The notes: generated from the letters alone by a model not told the origin. A stretch of 64,000 bases of DNA from Exiguobacterium antarcticum DSM 14480 (GCF_000685865.1 NZ_JMKS01000003.1:1617001-1681000), one strand, 5' to 3'. Numbered from the stretch's first letter, positions 1 to 7,763 are shown. A program made the numbers and translations.

Positions 1-510
1 GGGAATCTAGGGTTCATCACAGCACTGATGCTTCGGAAATTATACCCGGAAGCGAAATTGTTTGTGTTCGGAAAAACACAATCCAAACTGGATTATTTCT
101 CATTTGCGGACGAGACATATCATATCGACCAAATTCCAGAAGGTGTTTCGTTTAACCATGGTTTTGAGTGTGTTGGTGGAATCGGCAGTCAATACGCCAT
201 CAATCAGATGATTGACTACATCATCCCGGAAGGAACGATGGCGTTACTCGGTGTTTCAGAAGAACCGGTCGCCATCAACACGCGGATGATTCTTGAAAAG
301 GGACTTCGTGTCTATGGATCAAGCCGAAGTACACCGGCTGACTTTGCACGGACGATGGAATTGTATCAACTGTATCCAGATATTCCAGCCTATCTCTCGA
401 ATCTTGTCTCAGGCGTATTCCAGATTCGCCAAATCGAAGATATTCATCAGGCATTTGAAAGTGATTTGACGAACCGTTTCGGGAAAACCGTCATGGAATG
501 GTGTATGTAA
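1..510 (+). CDS. tarJ: Ribitol-5-phosphate dehydrogenase TarJ, C-terminal part
   Basis: The frame is open from base 1, so the N-terminal half lies outside the window. The visible ~169 residues match the C-terminal half of TarJ, the zinc-dependent alcohol dehydrogenase-family enzyme that reduces ribulose 5-phosphate to ribitol 5-phosphate for CDP-ribitol and wall teichoic acid synthesis. Diagnostic segments are HGFECVGG, EGTMALLGVSEEPVAINTRM and LEKGLRVYGSSRS, followed by the WGKTVMEW-like end seen in staphylococcal TarJ. The next gene, 31 bp downstream on the same strand, is a teichoic acid polymerase-family protein, as expected for a tarIJ-L type cluster. Assignment is by recalled family resemblance; a related polyol dehydrogenase is the only real alternative. 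Confidence 0.85.
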   Translation, partial: GNLGFITALMLRKLYPEAKLFVFGKTQSKLDYFSFADETYHIDQIPEGVSFNHGFECVGGIGSQYAINQMIDYIIPEGTMALLGVSEEPVAINTRMILEKGLRVYGSSRSTPADFARTMELYQLYPDIPAYLSNLVSGVFQIRQIEDIHQAFESDLTNRFGKTVMEWCM

Positions 511-541
511 GCATGAGATCGGGAAGAGAAGGGATCACTTT

Positions 542-1750
542 ATGAAACAGAAATTACGGTTGATTCAACGACGAACGGTCCACTATCTGCTCGTGGTGAC
601 GTACTGGATGTCTAAACTTTTTCCGGTACAACCTAAAAAAGTCGTCTTCGCCACGTATCGTTCGGACAAACTCGTCGATAACTTCCGCGCCGTCTACGAT
701 GAACTGGAAAGTCGAGAACTTGGATTTCACTATGTGTTTTTATTGAAACGATTTCCGCAAAATCTGTTCGGTCAGGTGAAGTACGTTTTTCATATGATGC
801 GAGCAACGTATGAACTGGCGACGGCTCGTTACTTCATCATCGATGACTACTACTATCCTGTGTACGTCTCGTCACTGCGCAAAGGGACAGAAGTGGTTCA
901 GTTATGGCATGCGTGTGGGGCGTTCAAAAAGTTCGGGTACAGTGTCCTGGATAAGTCCTATTCGCCGGATGACGATTATTTAAAAATGGTCGATATTCAT
1001 CGCAACTACTCGAAAGTCTATGTTTCGGGAGAAGCATGTGTCGCACCGTTTGCAGAAGCGTTTGGGATGGATTCAAAACGGATTCACCCATTTGGTGTTC
1101 CCCGGACGGATCAGTTGTTGAATCAAGAGCGACAGGTTCAGATTGAGAACAAATTATATGCGAGTCATCCCGAGTGGCGTTCGAAAAAGTTGATTTTGCT
1201 GGCACCGACGTTTCGCGGGAATGGACAGACGACCGCCCATTACGATCAGGAGCTTGATTTTCAGCAATTTCGCGAACAGCTTGGACCGGATCATATTCTT
1301 CTGTTACGGATGCATCCGTTTGTCTTGAATCGTCCGGTCGTTCCGGCAGAATTTTCCGATCAAATCATTGACATGACGGATTATCCTGACATCAATGATT
1401 TAATGCAAATTTCGGATATTTTGGTGACGGATTATTCTTCCGTCATCTTCGAATTTGCCTTGCTCAAAAAACCCATCATCTTTTTGGTCAACGATTTGAA
1501 TTCGTATAAGGAAGAACGTGATTTTTACTTCCCGTACGAATCGTTTGTGCCGGGACCCATCGTGTCGTCATTCCATGACGTCATTACGTGGATCAAAGCG
1601 AATCAGTTTGAACCGGAGCAAATTGAACGTTTTGCCGCACGTTTCTTTACGTATCAGGATGGACAAGCGACGAAACGCATCGTCGACCATGTCTTGACGG
1701 GAGCACTCCCGGAGGCGCCTGCGCATCAAGAGAAGATGAAAACCGTCTAA
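542..1750 (+). CDS. CDP-glycerol/CDP-ribitol phosphotransferase family protein (TagB/TarB/TarL type)
   Basis: 402-residue protein of the CDP-glycerol:poly(glycerophosphate) glycerophosphotransferase family, peripheral membrane enzymes that transfer glycerol- or ribitol-phosphate during wall teichoic acid synthesis. Recognisable motifs are VVQLWHACGAFKKFG around residue 119 (acceptor-site His region), FGVPRTD, LAPTFRGNG, LLRMHPF (second catalytic His) and DILVTDYSSVIFEFALLKKP, the nucleotide-binding signature near residue 300. About 400 residues is the size of single-domain TagB/TarB or TarF enzymes, shorter than TagF/TarL polymerases with extra N-terminal domains, so primase versus polymerase cannot be decided here. 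It follows tarJ closely and is probably in the same operon; AAGGGA precedes the ATG. A strong terminator follows at 1776. Confidence 0.85.
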   Translation: MKQKLRLIQRRTVHYLLVVTYWMSKLFPVQPKKVVFATYRSDKLVDNFRAVYDELESRELGFHYVFLLKRFPQNLFGQVKYVFHMMRATYELATARYFIIDDYYYPVYVSSLRKGTEVVQLWHACGAFKKFGYSVLDKSYSPDDDYLKMVDIHRNYSKVYVSGEACVAPFAEAFGMDSKRIHPFGVPRTDQLLNQERQVQIENKLYASHPEWRSKKLILLAPTFRGNGQTTAHYDQELDFQQFREQLGPDHILLLRMHPFVLNRPVVPAEFSDQIIDMTDYPDINDLMQISDILVTDYSSVIFEFALLKKPIIFLVNDLNSYKEERDFYFPYESFVPGPIVSSFHDVITWIKANQFEPEQIERFAARFFTYQDGQATKRIVDHVLTGALPEAPAHQEKMKTV

Positions 1751-1775
1751 TTCAAAAAAACATCTATGCGTGATC

Positions 1776-1816
1776 AAACAGGTTCATTCCTTCATCCGGG
1801 GAATGAACCTGTTTTT
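1776..1816 (+). terminator. Intrinsic terminator of the tarJ/transferase operon
   Basis: Inverted repeat AACAGGTTCATTCC / GGAATGAACCTGTT with a short loop followed by a T-run, 26 bp after the transferase stop. Confidence 0.85.
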
Positions 1817-1830
1817 GATTCAAAGGAAAC

Positions 1831-1890
1831 AAAAAAAGCGTCCATCTTTTACGATTCCGTTTGGGGAGGGAATGGAAAGAGGGACGCTTT
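1831..1890 (-). terminator. Likely terminator of the nitroreductase gene
   Basis: Arms AAAGCGTCC (1835-1843) and GGACGCTTT (1882-1890) with a long loop. Read on the minus strand the stem ends in a run of seven T, downstream of the nitroreductase stop. Confidence 0.6.
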
Positions 1891-1950
1891 AGATGATTTA
1901 ATGGGGCTTGATTGGCGCGAGCAGGGGTAGCCCGCAGAATGCGCACCGGT

Positions 1951-2508
1951 TTAGAAGTGCGTTAACTTGTCACGTGCAGCCGTTCGTTTTTTGAGCGGGG
2001 GAATCAAGGCAGGCCATCCGAATTGAATGACTCCTGCAACACGTTCATTTTCTGAAGCACCGATCATTTCGGCATATTCATCCGTGAACCAATGTTTTCC
2101 GCTTTTCCAACAACACCCTAAACCAAGTTCAGTCGCTAGGAGTTGAACGTTTTGAATCATGGCAGCGGTCGCAAGTAAATCTTCCATCTGCTGATCTTCT
2201 GTTCCTTTTACTTCATACAAAACAGTCAAGTATACAGGAACATCAGCAAATTTTTGACGCATCGCTTGACGTTGTTCGTCTGTTTTTTGATCGAGTTGCC
2301 CCCGTTTAGCAAGCAACGTCATCAATTGGTCGACATACCGGACTTGTCCATCTGCATTGGCAAGGACAAATCGCCAAGGTTCACGCAATTTATGAGTCGG
2401 TGCATAAATAGCGGCTTCGAGAATTTCTTCAATCATCTCGTTTGGAATCGATTGATCTGTATAGGCACGGACTGACCGTCGTTCTAAAATCAGTTGTCGG
2501 GCGTTCAT
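1951..2508 (-). CDS. Nitroreductase family protein, Fur-box controlled
   Basis: About 185 residues; FMN-dependent nitroreductase-fold oxidoreductase. Family features are the N-terminal LILERRSVRAYTDQSIP (FMN phosphate-binding Arg/Ser), AAIYAPTHKLREPWRF and the C-terminal FGWPALIP. The physiological substrate cannot be read from sequence. I place the start at the ATG at 2508, nine bases after AGGAG; the upstream ATG at 2517 abuts the Shine-Dalgarno and is unlikely. A TTGACA/TATATT promoter with a nearly perfect 7-1-7 Fur operator between the boxes lies upstream at 2540-2569, so expression should rise under iron starvation. This is monocistronic, bracketed by terminators on both sides. A ferric-siderophore or flavin reductase role is a speculation from the Fur site only. 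Confidence 0.85.
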   Translation of the reverse strand: MNARQLILERRSVRAYTDQSIPNEMIEEILEAAIYAPTHKLREPWRFVLANADGQVRYVDQLMTLLAKRGQLDQKTDEQRQAMRQKFADVPVYLTVLYEVKGTEDQQMEDLLATAAMIQNVQLLATELGLGCCWKSGKHWFTDEYAEMIGASENERVAGVIQFGWPALIPPLKKRTAARDKLTHF

Positions 2509-2539
2509 GTTGATCATCTCCTGACGTAAGTACTCTTAG

Positions 2540-2569
2540 AATATAATTGATAACGATTATCATTGTCAA
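2540..2569 (-). promoter_or_regulatory. Sigma-A promoter with embedded Fur box for the nitroreductase
   Basis: On the minus strand TTGACA (2564-2569) and TATATT (2540-2545) are 18 bp apart. The spacer and -35 contain TGATAACGATTATCA (2548-2562 read on the plus strand), which differs from the TGATAATNATTATCA Fur 7-1-7 consensus at one position. A repressor here would occlude RNA polymerase. Confidence 0.85.
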
Positions 2570-2580
2570 TGGTTAATTAA

Positions 2581-2608
2581 AAAAACGCTGAATCGATTCA
2601 GCGTTTTT
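2581..2608 (-). terminator. Bidirectional terminator overlapping the membrane-protein stop codon
   Basis: AAAAACGCTGAATC / GATTCAGCGTTTTT perfect palindrome with A- and T-runs on both sides. It overlaps the last codons and stop (2598-2600) of the minus-strand gene. Confidence 0.85.
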
Positions 2609-3134
2609 CGGGTGAAGAAGCTATTTTTTTCTTGAGTTGGCGAATTCGGAACAAGGCAAACAAGTAGTGTGCAAAATAAAGGGTAAAGCCGAAGAAAACC
2701 GCCATCATCACGTTAATCTGTACGCCGGGTACGACCGTCAAATTCACATAAAGGAGCACACCCATCGAGAAGGTATAAAGTGCGGCTTCAAGTATCTGCG
2801 GCATCATCCGGCTTTTCTTCAGGAAGAATGAACGGACAATCGGTAAGATGACGAAGCTGACGAGACGATCGAGCAAACCAATCACAAGTATGCTGATGAT
2901 GATGGACAAAGGTCCTGCAAAGTATAATAAGTTCGGAAATAAAACGTAAGAAACGAGCAGTAACGGTCCAATCAACAGAAAGATGGACACGGAGGCTCGG
3001 AAAAAGATGAACAGACTGTTGATACTGATTAAAAAGGCACGTGTGACCTTTTGAGACCAGGATGAAGGGCGTCCGACTTGCCACGCAAAACAACAAGCAA
3101 AGATAAACGCATAAAACTGCAGAAAGGCAACCAT
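2598..3134 (-). CDS. Integral membrane protein of unknown function
   Basis: 178 residues from the ATG at 3134, chosen because AAAGGAG lies 7 bases upstream; a longer frame to 3239 has no ribosome binding site. The protein has about five hydrophobic segments: an N-terminal helix (LQFYAFIFACCFAW), two after residue 30 (SINSLFIFF, VSIFLLIGPLLLVSYVLF), one long one (LSIIISILVIGLLDRLV) and two near the C-terminus, ending in a basic cytoplasmic tail (RIRQLKKKIASSPEKR). I do not recognise the family. It stands alone between terminators, downstream of the truncated MFS gene, and nothing nearby suggests a role. Confidence 0.75.
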   Translation of the reverse strand: MVAFLQFYAFIFACCFAWQVGRPSSWSQKVTRAFLISINSLFIFFRASVSIFLLIGPLLLVSYVLFPNLLYFAGPLSIIISILVIGLLDRLVSFVILPIVRSFFLKKSRMMPQILEAALYTFSMGVLLYVNLTVVPGVQINVMMAVFFGFTLYFAHYLFALFRIRQLKKKIASSPEKR

Positions 3135-3215
3135 AAAGCATCTCCTTTTGGATATGAAACTCAATGAACCTAGTGTAGCGATTTTATGAAGGAAGTGCAA
3201 AGACGAACGATTAAA

Positions 3216-3247
3216 AACCCGTCGACGATGTGCCGTCAACGGGTTTA
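3216..3247 (-). terminator. Terminator downstream of the MFS remnant
   Basis: AAACCCGTCGAC / GTCAACGGGTTT inverted repeat just after the MFS stop; on the minus strand it is followed by T-rich sequence. Confidence 0.75.
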
Positions 3248-3254
3248 AAAGGTC

Positions 3255-3803
3255 TTAATCCAGATTGGGTTCTTTTTTGCCATGCAGGAAAAAGGATAGA
3301 AGCAAGGCAAGCGCCGATAAGACGGTCGCGACCCAAAAGGCATCCGTGATTCCGTTGATCGTCGCTTGTTTCGTCAATTGGGAAATCCAACTGAGCGAAG
3401 CGGCTTGTGAACTGCCTAAGTGTTGACCAAGATCGCCTAAGTGTTGCGAAAGTGTCGGATCAAGTGTCGTGAACTGATTGGCGTCATCCGCAAGGTGTGC
3501 TGTCGTTTGACGTGTCATGACCGTCACGAGAATGGCCGTTCCGATCGAACCAGCGACTTGACGCAACGTATTTTGCGTCGCATTTCCGTGGGGAATCATC
3601 TTCATCGTCAAGGCATTCATACCTGCCGTCATGATTGGCATCATGATGAAGGCCATTCCGAACGAACGAAGCATATAGATACCCATGATGGAAGTATAAG
3701 ACGTTTCCATATCGAGTGGGGTCAACTCCCATGTCCCATACGTCATCAGCGTCAGTCCAAAAATCGCGAGCGGTCGAATTCCGAATCGGTCAAACAGTCG
3801 ACC
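3255..3803 (-). pseudogene. Truncated DHA2-family MFS multidrug transporter (C-terminal third only)
   Basis: The minus-strand frame encodes only the last ~180 residues of an EmrB/QacA (DHA2, 14-TM) exporter. It opens in GRLFDRFGIRPLAIFGLTL, the conserved inter-helix motif that normally lies deep inside these ~480-residue proteins, and continues to NTLRQVAGSIGTAILV. Upstream of GRLFD the frame meets an in-frame TGA after a few unrelated residues, so the first two thirds of the gene, including its start and promoter, are gone. The adjacent plus-strand sequence from 3809 encodes the C-terminus of a TetR regulator, also lacking its N-terminus. The pair looks like the product of one deletion. A paralogous, apparently intact C-terminus lies at the other end of the window (63518-64000). 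Confidence 0.85.
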
Positions 3804-3808
3804 GGGAC

Positions 3809-3976
3809 TTATTGTTGAATTATGTCATTGGTGGACAACTTGGTTTATTGATATCGTGGCTCCGAAATGACCGGCCGTATTCTGCTTCGTATATGGCGGA
3901 TCAACTGAGTCGGATGATCGTCTTCGGCACGGTCGAAAGTATCGGTTTTCCGAATCAAGAAGAGGATGGTATTTAA
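3809..3976 (+). pseudogene. C-terminal remnant of a TetR/AcrR-family regulator
   Basis: The frame from 3809 reads LLNYVIGGQLGLLISWLRND, then RPYSASYMADQLSRMI and a short tail to TAA at 3974-3976. This resembles the C-terminal ligand-domain end of Bacillales TetR regulators (WWLxNxMPYSPEYMAEQ). The N-terminal helix-turn-helix domain is missing: upstream in this frame is antisense of the MFS remnant. No start or ribosome binding site belongs to it. It is therefore a dead fragment, inferred to be the former divergent repressor of the truncated exporter. The identification rests on a short segment and recalled family patterns. Confidence 0.7.
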
Positions 3977-4013
3977 AAACCGCCCGATTACCACGAAGGT
4001 AAGGGCGGTTTGC
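3975..4013 (-). terminator. Terminator of the diguanylate cyclase gene
   Basis: AAACCGCCC (3977-3985) pairs with GGGCGGTTT (4003-4011). The T-run is on the minus strand; it may also serve the plus-strand TetR remnant. Confidence 0.75.
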
Positions 4014-5105
4014 TTATGCTTGTTCGAGTTCCAGTTGTTTAGTGTAAACAGTACTTCGATTGCGACCTGTATCTTTTGAATGATACAACGCCTTATCGGC
4101 TTGTTGTAAGGCTTCGAGGGAAGTATGGGAACCACTCGAGTGAGCAATTCCTAGTGAAATCGTGATTTGCAGATCGGGAACCATTGTCGTCGGGAAAAGA
4201 TTTCGAGCGACGGTCGTCCGAGCCAGATCGGCGATTTTTTTGGCGTCGAGGGCAGGTTTACTGGGTAAGATGATTAAAAATTCTTCGCCGCCGTACCGTC
4301 CAACCAAGTCGTCCGGACGAGCTAGTGACGCGAGGGTCGTCCCGAGTTGGCGTAAGACGTCATCCCCGGCGTCATGACCATATGTATCGTTGACATGCTT
4401 AAAGAAATCAATATCAATCAGGATAAGAGAATAGCCATCTTCCGCTGAACCGACAAGAGACAGGGAGTCATCGAGCCGGCGACGGTTGGCAAGTCCGGTC
4501 AAAGCATCGGTCATGGCCAGCTTTTGCTGATACTGAATATTTTCAAAGTGTCGTCGTAGCTCCGCCAATAGATGATAGGTCACTAAACCGGCAATCAAGT
4601 TAAAGAAAATATAAGCGAGTGATATTTTGATGAAGGTCGACCAACTATTTGTTAAGAGATAGATCGCGGGTAAAGAATAGACGATTCCGATACCAACCAT
4701 CAATTCAAAATGCCAGAGTGTCATTCGGGCGTATCGTCTGACGATGGCAATCGTCATGATAAACAATCCGATGACGATGGATGAAAGAATCGCGGCATCG
4801 ATTTGTTCGACGGGCGTCAACGCAAAGCGTGTAACGACGATCATCAATCCTGTCACAAGTGCACTCGGCAATCCGCCGAACATCGTGGCGATGACGACAG
4901 GAACGATTCGTAAATCGACACGTGCCACATCGATTTGGATACTGTTGAACATCAAGAGCACGGCAATCAGTCCAGCAATCGCACCTAAGACGAGCCGGAT
5001 GTTCAGATTCGTGTTCGGGGTAACCCGTGGTCGATTCCGAAACGGTAGAAACAAAAGAGTGATCGTTGTAAACAGTAGACAAAAATTGATGATGAAATTA
5101 TTCAT
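4014..5105 (-). CDS. Membrane-bound GGDEF diguanylate cyclase with 5TM-type sensor
   Basis: About 363 residues. The N-terminal ~190 residues hold five to six membrane helices of the 5TM-5TMR_LYT type, including the conserved RIVPVVIATMFGGLPSALVTG segment. The C-terminal ~165 residues are a GGDEF domain: DALTGLANRR, LILIDIDFFKHVNDTYGHDAGD and the active-site GRYGGEEF, with LYHSKDTGRNRS at the end. An intact GGEEF motif and Mg-binding aspartates predict c-di-GMP synthesis from two GTP; no obvious RxxD inhibitory site directly before GGEEF was found. The start is uncertain: ATG 5105 lies 14 bases from GGGAGG, whereas an in-frame TTG at 5114 is 5 bases from it and may be the real start. Probably monocistronic. 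Confidence 0.88.
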   Translation of the reverse strand: MNNFIINFCLLFTTITLLFLPFRNRPRVTPNTNLNIRLVLGAIAGLIAVLLMFNSIQIDVARVDLRIVPVVIATMFGGLPSALVTGLMIVVTRFALTPVEQIDAAILSSIVIGLFIMTIAIVRRYARMTLWHFELMVGIGIVYSLPAIYLLTNSWSTFIKISLAYIFFNLIAGLVTYHLLAELRRHFENIQYQQKLAMTDALTGLANRRRLDDSLSLVGSAEDGYSLILIDIDFFKHVNDTYGHDAGDDVLRQLGTTLASLARPDDLVGRYGGEEFLIILPSKPALDAKKIADLARTTVARNLFPTTMVPDLQITISLGIAHSSGSHTSLEALQQADKALYHSKDTGRNRSTVYTKQLELEQA

Positions 5106-5223
5106 GATGGACAACAAATCCTCCCAGCTCCTTATACACACATTTCTAAGTAATATATTTCTAGTATACTCATTTTACTAACGGCAAGAAATGGAAAAAT
5201 GTTAAGTGAAACAAGGAAAGTCG

Positions 5224-5262
5224 ACAAAAAAGACAAAGTACACAGTCAAGTGAACTTTGTCC
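5224..5262 (-). terminator. Terminator of the MarR gene
   Basis: GACAAAGT..CAC / GTG..ACTTTGTC hairpin followed, on the minus strand, by a TTTTTT run. Confidence 0.75.
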
Positions 5263-5297
5263 TAAGAAAAAAGTATATTTTTTTGAATGGCTATTTT

Positions 5298-5747
5298 TTA
5301 TGAAGAAACAGCCTCTTCGTCCATCGTCAAGAGGATCTTATCAAACACATGGACCATCACATTTAGTTCTTCTTCCGTCAATGTACCGAAGCGTTCCTGC
5401 AGATACTTACGGCGGACGATTTCAAGTTCCCGAAAAGCGGCTTCGCCTTCGTCTGTCAATGCAAGGACAATCGATCTCCGGTCGTCAGTCGAACGCGTCC
5501 GCGTGACGAATCCTGCTTTGTAGAGACGATCAGTCAAAGCTGTTACCTGGCTTGTTGCAAGCTCAAACTGTTCTGCGAGTAAGGTCGGACGTTGAGGACC
5601 ATTTTCAGATAAACTGCGTAAGATGAAAAATTCACTTCGGGTCGCAGTCCCTTCGAAGAGGCGGTTTAGTTCCCGACGTAGTGTCCGGAGAATCACACGC
5701 ATTTGTTCCTCTAATCGATAGGTCAGTTGATCACGTTCTTGTGGCAT
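5298..5747 (-). CDS. MarR-family transcriptional regulator
   Basis: 149 residues with a MarR winged helix: TRSEFFILRSLSENGPQRPTLLAEQF (helices 2-3), recognition helix region LATSQVTALTDRLYKAGFVTR and the wing motif RSTDDRRSIVLALTDEG. These are dimeric repressors released by phenolics, oxidants or drugs; the ligand here is not predictable. AAAGGA precedes the ATG by ten bases. A perfect 6-2-6 palindrome TTTAGT-GT-ACTAAA lies 37 bp upstream (5784-5797) and is the likely autoregulatory operator. There is no co-transcribed transporter gene on the same strand; the next gene upstream is the lysine permease on the opposite strand. Confidence 0.9.
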   Translation of the reverse strand: MPQERDQLTYRLEEQMRVILRTLRRELNRLFEGTATRSEFFILRSLSENGPQRPTLLAEQFELATSQVTALTDRLYKAGFVTRTRSTDDRRSIVLALTDEGEAAFRELEIVRRKYLQERFGTLTEEELNVMVHVFDKILLTMDEEAVSS

Positions 5748-5783
5748 TCATGCAACATCCTTTCTTTCGGTTAACTTCTATAG

Positions 5784-5797
5784 TTTAGTGTACTAAA
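5784..5797. promoter_or_regulatory. Palindromic operator upstream of marR
   Basis: TTTAGTGTACTAAA, two 6-bp arms around GT, in the marR 5' region. A second inverted repeat AACTAA-5-TTAGTT lies at 5896-5912. Both resemble MarR-family operator half-sites; binding is inferred. Confidence 0.55.
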
Positions 5798-5842
5798 AAT
5801 ATCGGGATTTTACCATGAACAGCACTAAATTCAAAAAAGGAA

Positions 5843-5872
5843 TTGACAATTTAAAGACGATTTGTGTAACAT
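5843..5872 (+). promoter_or_regulatory. Candidate promoter of the lysine riboswitch-lysP transcript
   Basis: TTGACA (5843-5848), 18 bp spacer, TAACAT (5867-5872). It sits about 55 bp before the L-box core, as expected. Confidence 0.55.
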
Positions 5873-5920
5873 GACGAAGTAATAATGAAATTTATAACTA
5901 ACTTAATTAGTTCTCACTCA

Positions 5921-6112
5921 ACCAGTGGGATGGAGGTTGCAATTCTTAAGAGTACAATCACGGATGTCGTCAAGCGGCAGATGAGGTGACTGAAAAGGAA
6001 GAATTGCCGAAATCAATCATCGCTTTGAAGATGATCGATTGGGATTAGATCAAACAGGTCTAATACTGTCACAAGTCAGATGTGATTTGTGGGGAGCTAT
6101 CTTTCACGACGG
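5921..6112 (+). ncRNA. Lysine riboswitch (L-box) aptamer
   Basis: The sequence carries the L-box core in order: GGATGGAGGTTGC, TTAAGAGTA, GACTGAAAAGGAAGAATTGC CGAAATC, the P4 hairpin ending TCTAATACTGTCA and the closing TTTGTGGGGAGCTATCTT. These align one by one with the B. subtilis lysC leader. A mutually exclusive antiterminator (GAGGCGCA with TGCGTTCTC) and a terminator follow before lysP. Lysine binding should therefore terminate transcription and lower lysine uptake. Confidence 0.92.
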
Positions 6113-6141
6113 TAGAATGAGGCGCATCCGTTTATTATGTT

Positions 6142-6180
6142 GCGTTCTCATCTTCCTTCTGGAAGGTGAGGGCGCTTTTT
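6142..6180 (+). terminator. Riboswitch expression-platform terminator
   Basis: Stem of GCG, CTCA and CTTCC pairing with GGAAG, TGAG and CGC, then TTTTT. Its 5' arm also pairs with GAGGCGCA at 6119-6126 as an antiterminator. Confidence 0.85.
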
Positions 6181-6237
6181 GTATATTCGATTCAAAAAGT
6201 GTCCTCTCAAAAATTAAAAAAGAGAGAAGCGAATGAC

Positions 6238-7722
6238 ATGAACAATTTAAATCTACAACCTCAAAGAAAACTCGATTCAACCGAAGAAGGGTTAAAACGT
6301 GGACTTCAGGCCCGTCATATGTCGATGATTGCGATTGGTGGGGCCATCGGAACCGGGTTATTCATTGCCTCAGGTGCCTCAGTTGCTGCTGCCGGACCTG
6401 GTGGTGCCTTGTTATCTTATACAGTCGTCGGACTGATGGTTTACTTCCTGATGACGAGTCTGGGTGAGATGGCAGCGTACATGCCAGTCGCCGGCTCATT
6501 TTCGACGTACGGTGCGAAATTCGTCGATCCATCGTTTGGTTTTGCGTTAGGTTGGAACTACTGGTACAACTGGGCAGTCACGATTGCCGTCGAACTTGTT
6601 GCGGCACAAATCGTCATGACCTATTGGTTCCCGGACGTACCGGGTTTTTACTTCAGTGCCATCTTCTTATTGTTGATGATTGGTTTAAATTTCTTCTCCG
6701 TTAAAGGTTTCGGAGAAGCAGAATATTGGTTTGCGATGATCAAAGTCGTTACCGTCATCATTTTCTTGATTGTCGGTGTCGCAATGATTTTCGGTGTCTT
6801 CACATCGGAAGCACCGGTCGGATTCAAAAACTTTGCATTAGGCGACGCACCGTTCGTCGGCGGTATTCCGGCCGTCATCGGTATCATCCTAGTCGCCGGT
6901 TTCAGTTTCCAAGGAACCGAACTTGTCGGAATTGCGGCAGGGGAGTCGGAAGATCCGGAAAAAAACGTGCCGAAAGCTGTGAAACAAGTCTTTTGGCGGA
7001 TTCTTCTCTTTTATGTGTTCGCGATTTTCGTCATCGGGATGTTGATCCCGTACACAAGTCCGAACTTGGTGTCAAACGATATCACCGATGTAGCGGTCAG
7101 TCCGTTTACACTCGTCTTTGAAAAAGCCGGGCTTGCCTTCTCGGCAGCGTTAATGAACGCCGTCATCTTGACGTCTGTCTTATCAGCCGGGAACTCGGGG
7201 ATGTACGCGTCGACACGGATGTTGTATACGCTCGCTCGTCAAGGTGATGCACCGAAGATGTTTGCTAAAGTTTCAAAAAACGGTGTCCCACGTAATGCTT
7301 TGCTCGCAACCGGTGCCATCGGGGCACTCTGTTTCCTGACGTCGATGTTTGGTGGTCAAGTGTATCTCTGGTTGCTCAATGCTTCCGGGATGACCGGATT
7401 CATCGCATGGCTCGGTATCGCAATCAGTCATTACCGTTTCCGGAAAGGGTTCGTCGCGCAAGGTCATTCGTTAAGTGACTTGCCTTACGTCGCGCCGGCA
7501 TTCCCATTTGGACCATTGTTCGCCTTTGGACTGTGTTTCCTCGTCATCGTCGGTCAAAACTATGCCGCCTTCCTCGCGGATCAAATTGACTGGGTCGGAA
7601 TTGCCGCGACATATATCGGTATTCCGCTGTTCCTTGCTTTTTGGTTAGGTCATAAATTTAAAAACCGGACATCGGTCGTTCCCTATGCAGAAATGGAATT
7701 CCCGAAGCATCCACGTCCGTAA
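6238..7722 (+). CDS. lysP: Lysine-specific permease LysP
   Basis: 494 residues from the ATG at 6238 (GAGAGAAG upstream); a longer in-frame start at 6166 would overlap the terminator hairpin. APC-superfamily 12-TM symporter, very like E. coli LysP: RGLQARHMSMIAIGGAIGTG at TM1, GPGGALLSY, MTSLGEMAAYMPVAGSF, and GFALGWNYWYNWAVTIAVEL at TM3. The later FSFQGTELVGIAAGESEDPE and the SAGNSGMYASTRMLYTLA helices complete the family pattern. The lysine riboswitch in its leader independently supports lysine as substrate. It imports L-lysine with protons. Monocistronic with its own terminator at 7727. Confidence 0.95.
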   Translation: MNNLNLQPQRKLDSTEEGLKRGLQARHMSMIAIGGAIGTGLFIASGASVAAAGPGGALLSYTVVGLMVYFLMTSLGEMAAYMPVAGSFSTYGAKFVDPSFGFALGWNYWYNWAVTIAVELVAAQIVMTYWFPDVPGFYFSAIFLLLMIGLNFFSVKGFGEAEYWFAMIKVVTVIIFLIVGVAMIFGVFTSEAPVGFKNFALGDAPFVGGIPAVIGIILVAGFSFQGTELVGIAAGESEDPEKNVPKAVKQVFWRILLFYVFAIFVIGMLIPYTSPNLVSNDITDVAVSPFTLVFEKAGLAFSAALMNAVILTSVLSAGNSGMYASTRMLYTLARQGDAPKMFAKVSKNGVPRNALLATGAIGALCFLTSMFGGQVYLWLLNASGMTGFIAWLGIAISHYRFRKGFVAQGHSLSDLPYVAPAFPFGPLFAFGLCFLVIVGQNYAAFLADQIDWVGIAATYIGIPLFLAFWLGHKFKNRTSVVPYAEMEFPKHPRP

Positions 7723-7726
7723 GTTA

Positions 7727-7763
7727 AAAGTCGATCCCATGTGTGAACGGGATCGGCTTTTTT
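7727..7763 (+). terminator. lysP terminator
   Basis: AGTCGATCCC / GGGATCGGCT stem followed by TTTTTT. Confidence 0.85.

Noticed and set aside
3716-3976. An 86-codon plus-strand gene
   Set aside because: Its first third is antisense to the MFS remnant; only the part after 3809 resembles a TetR C-terminus, so it is a remnant and not a gene.
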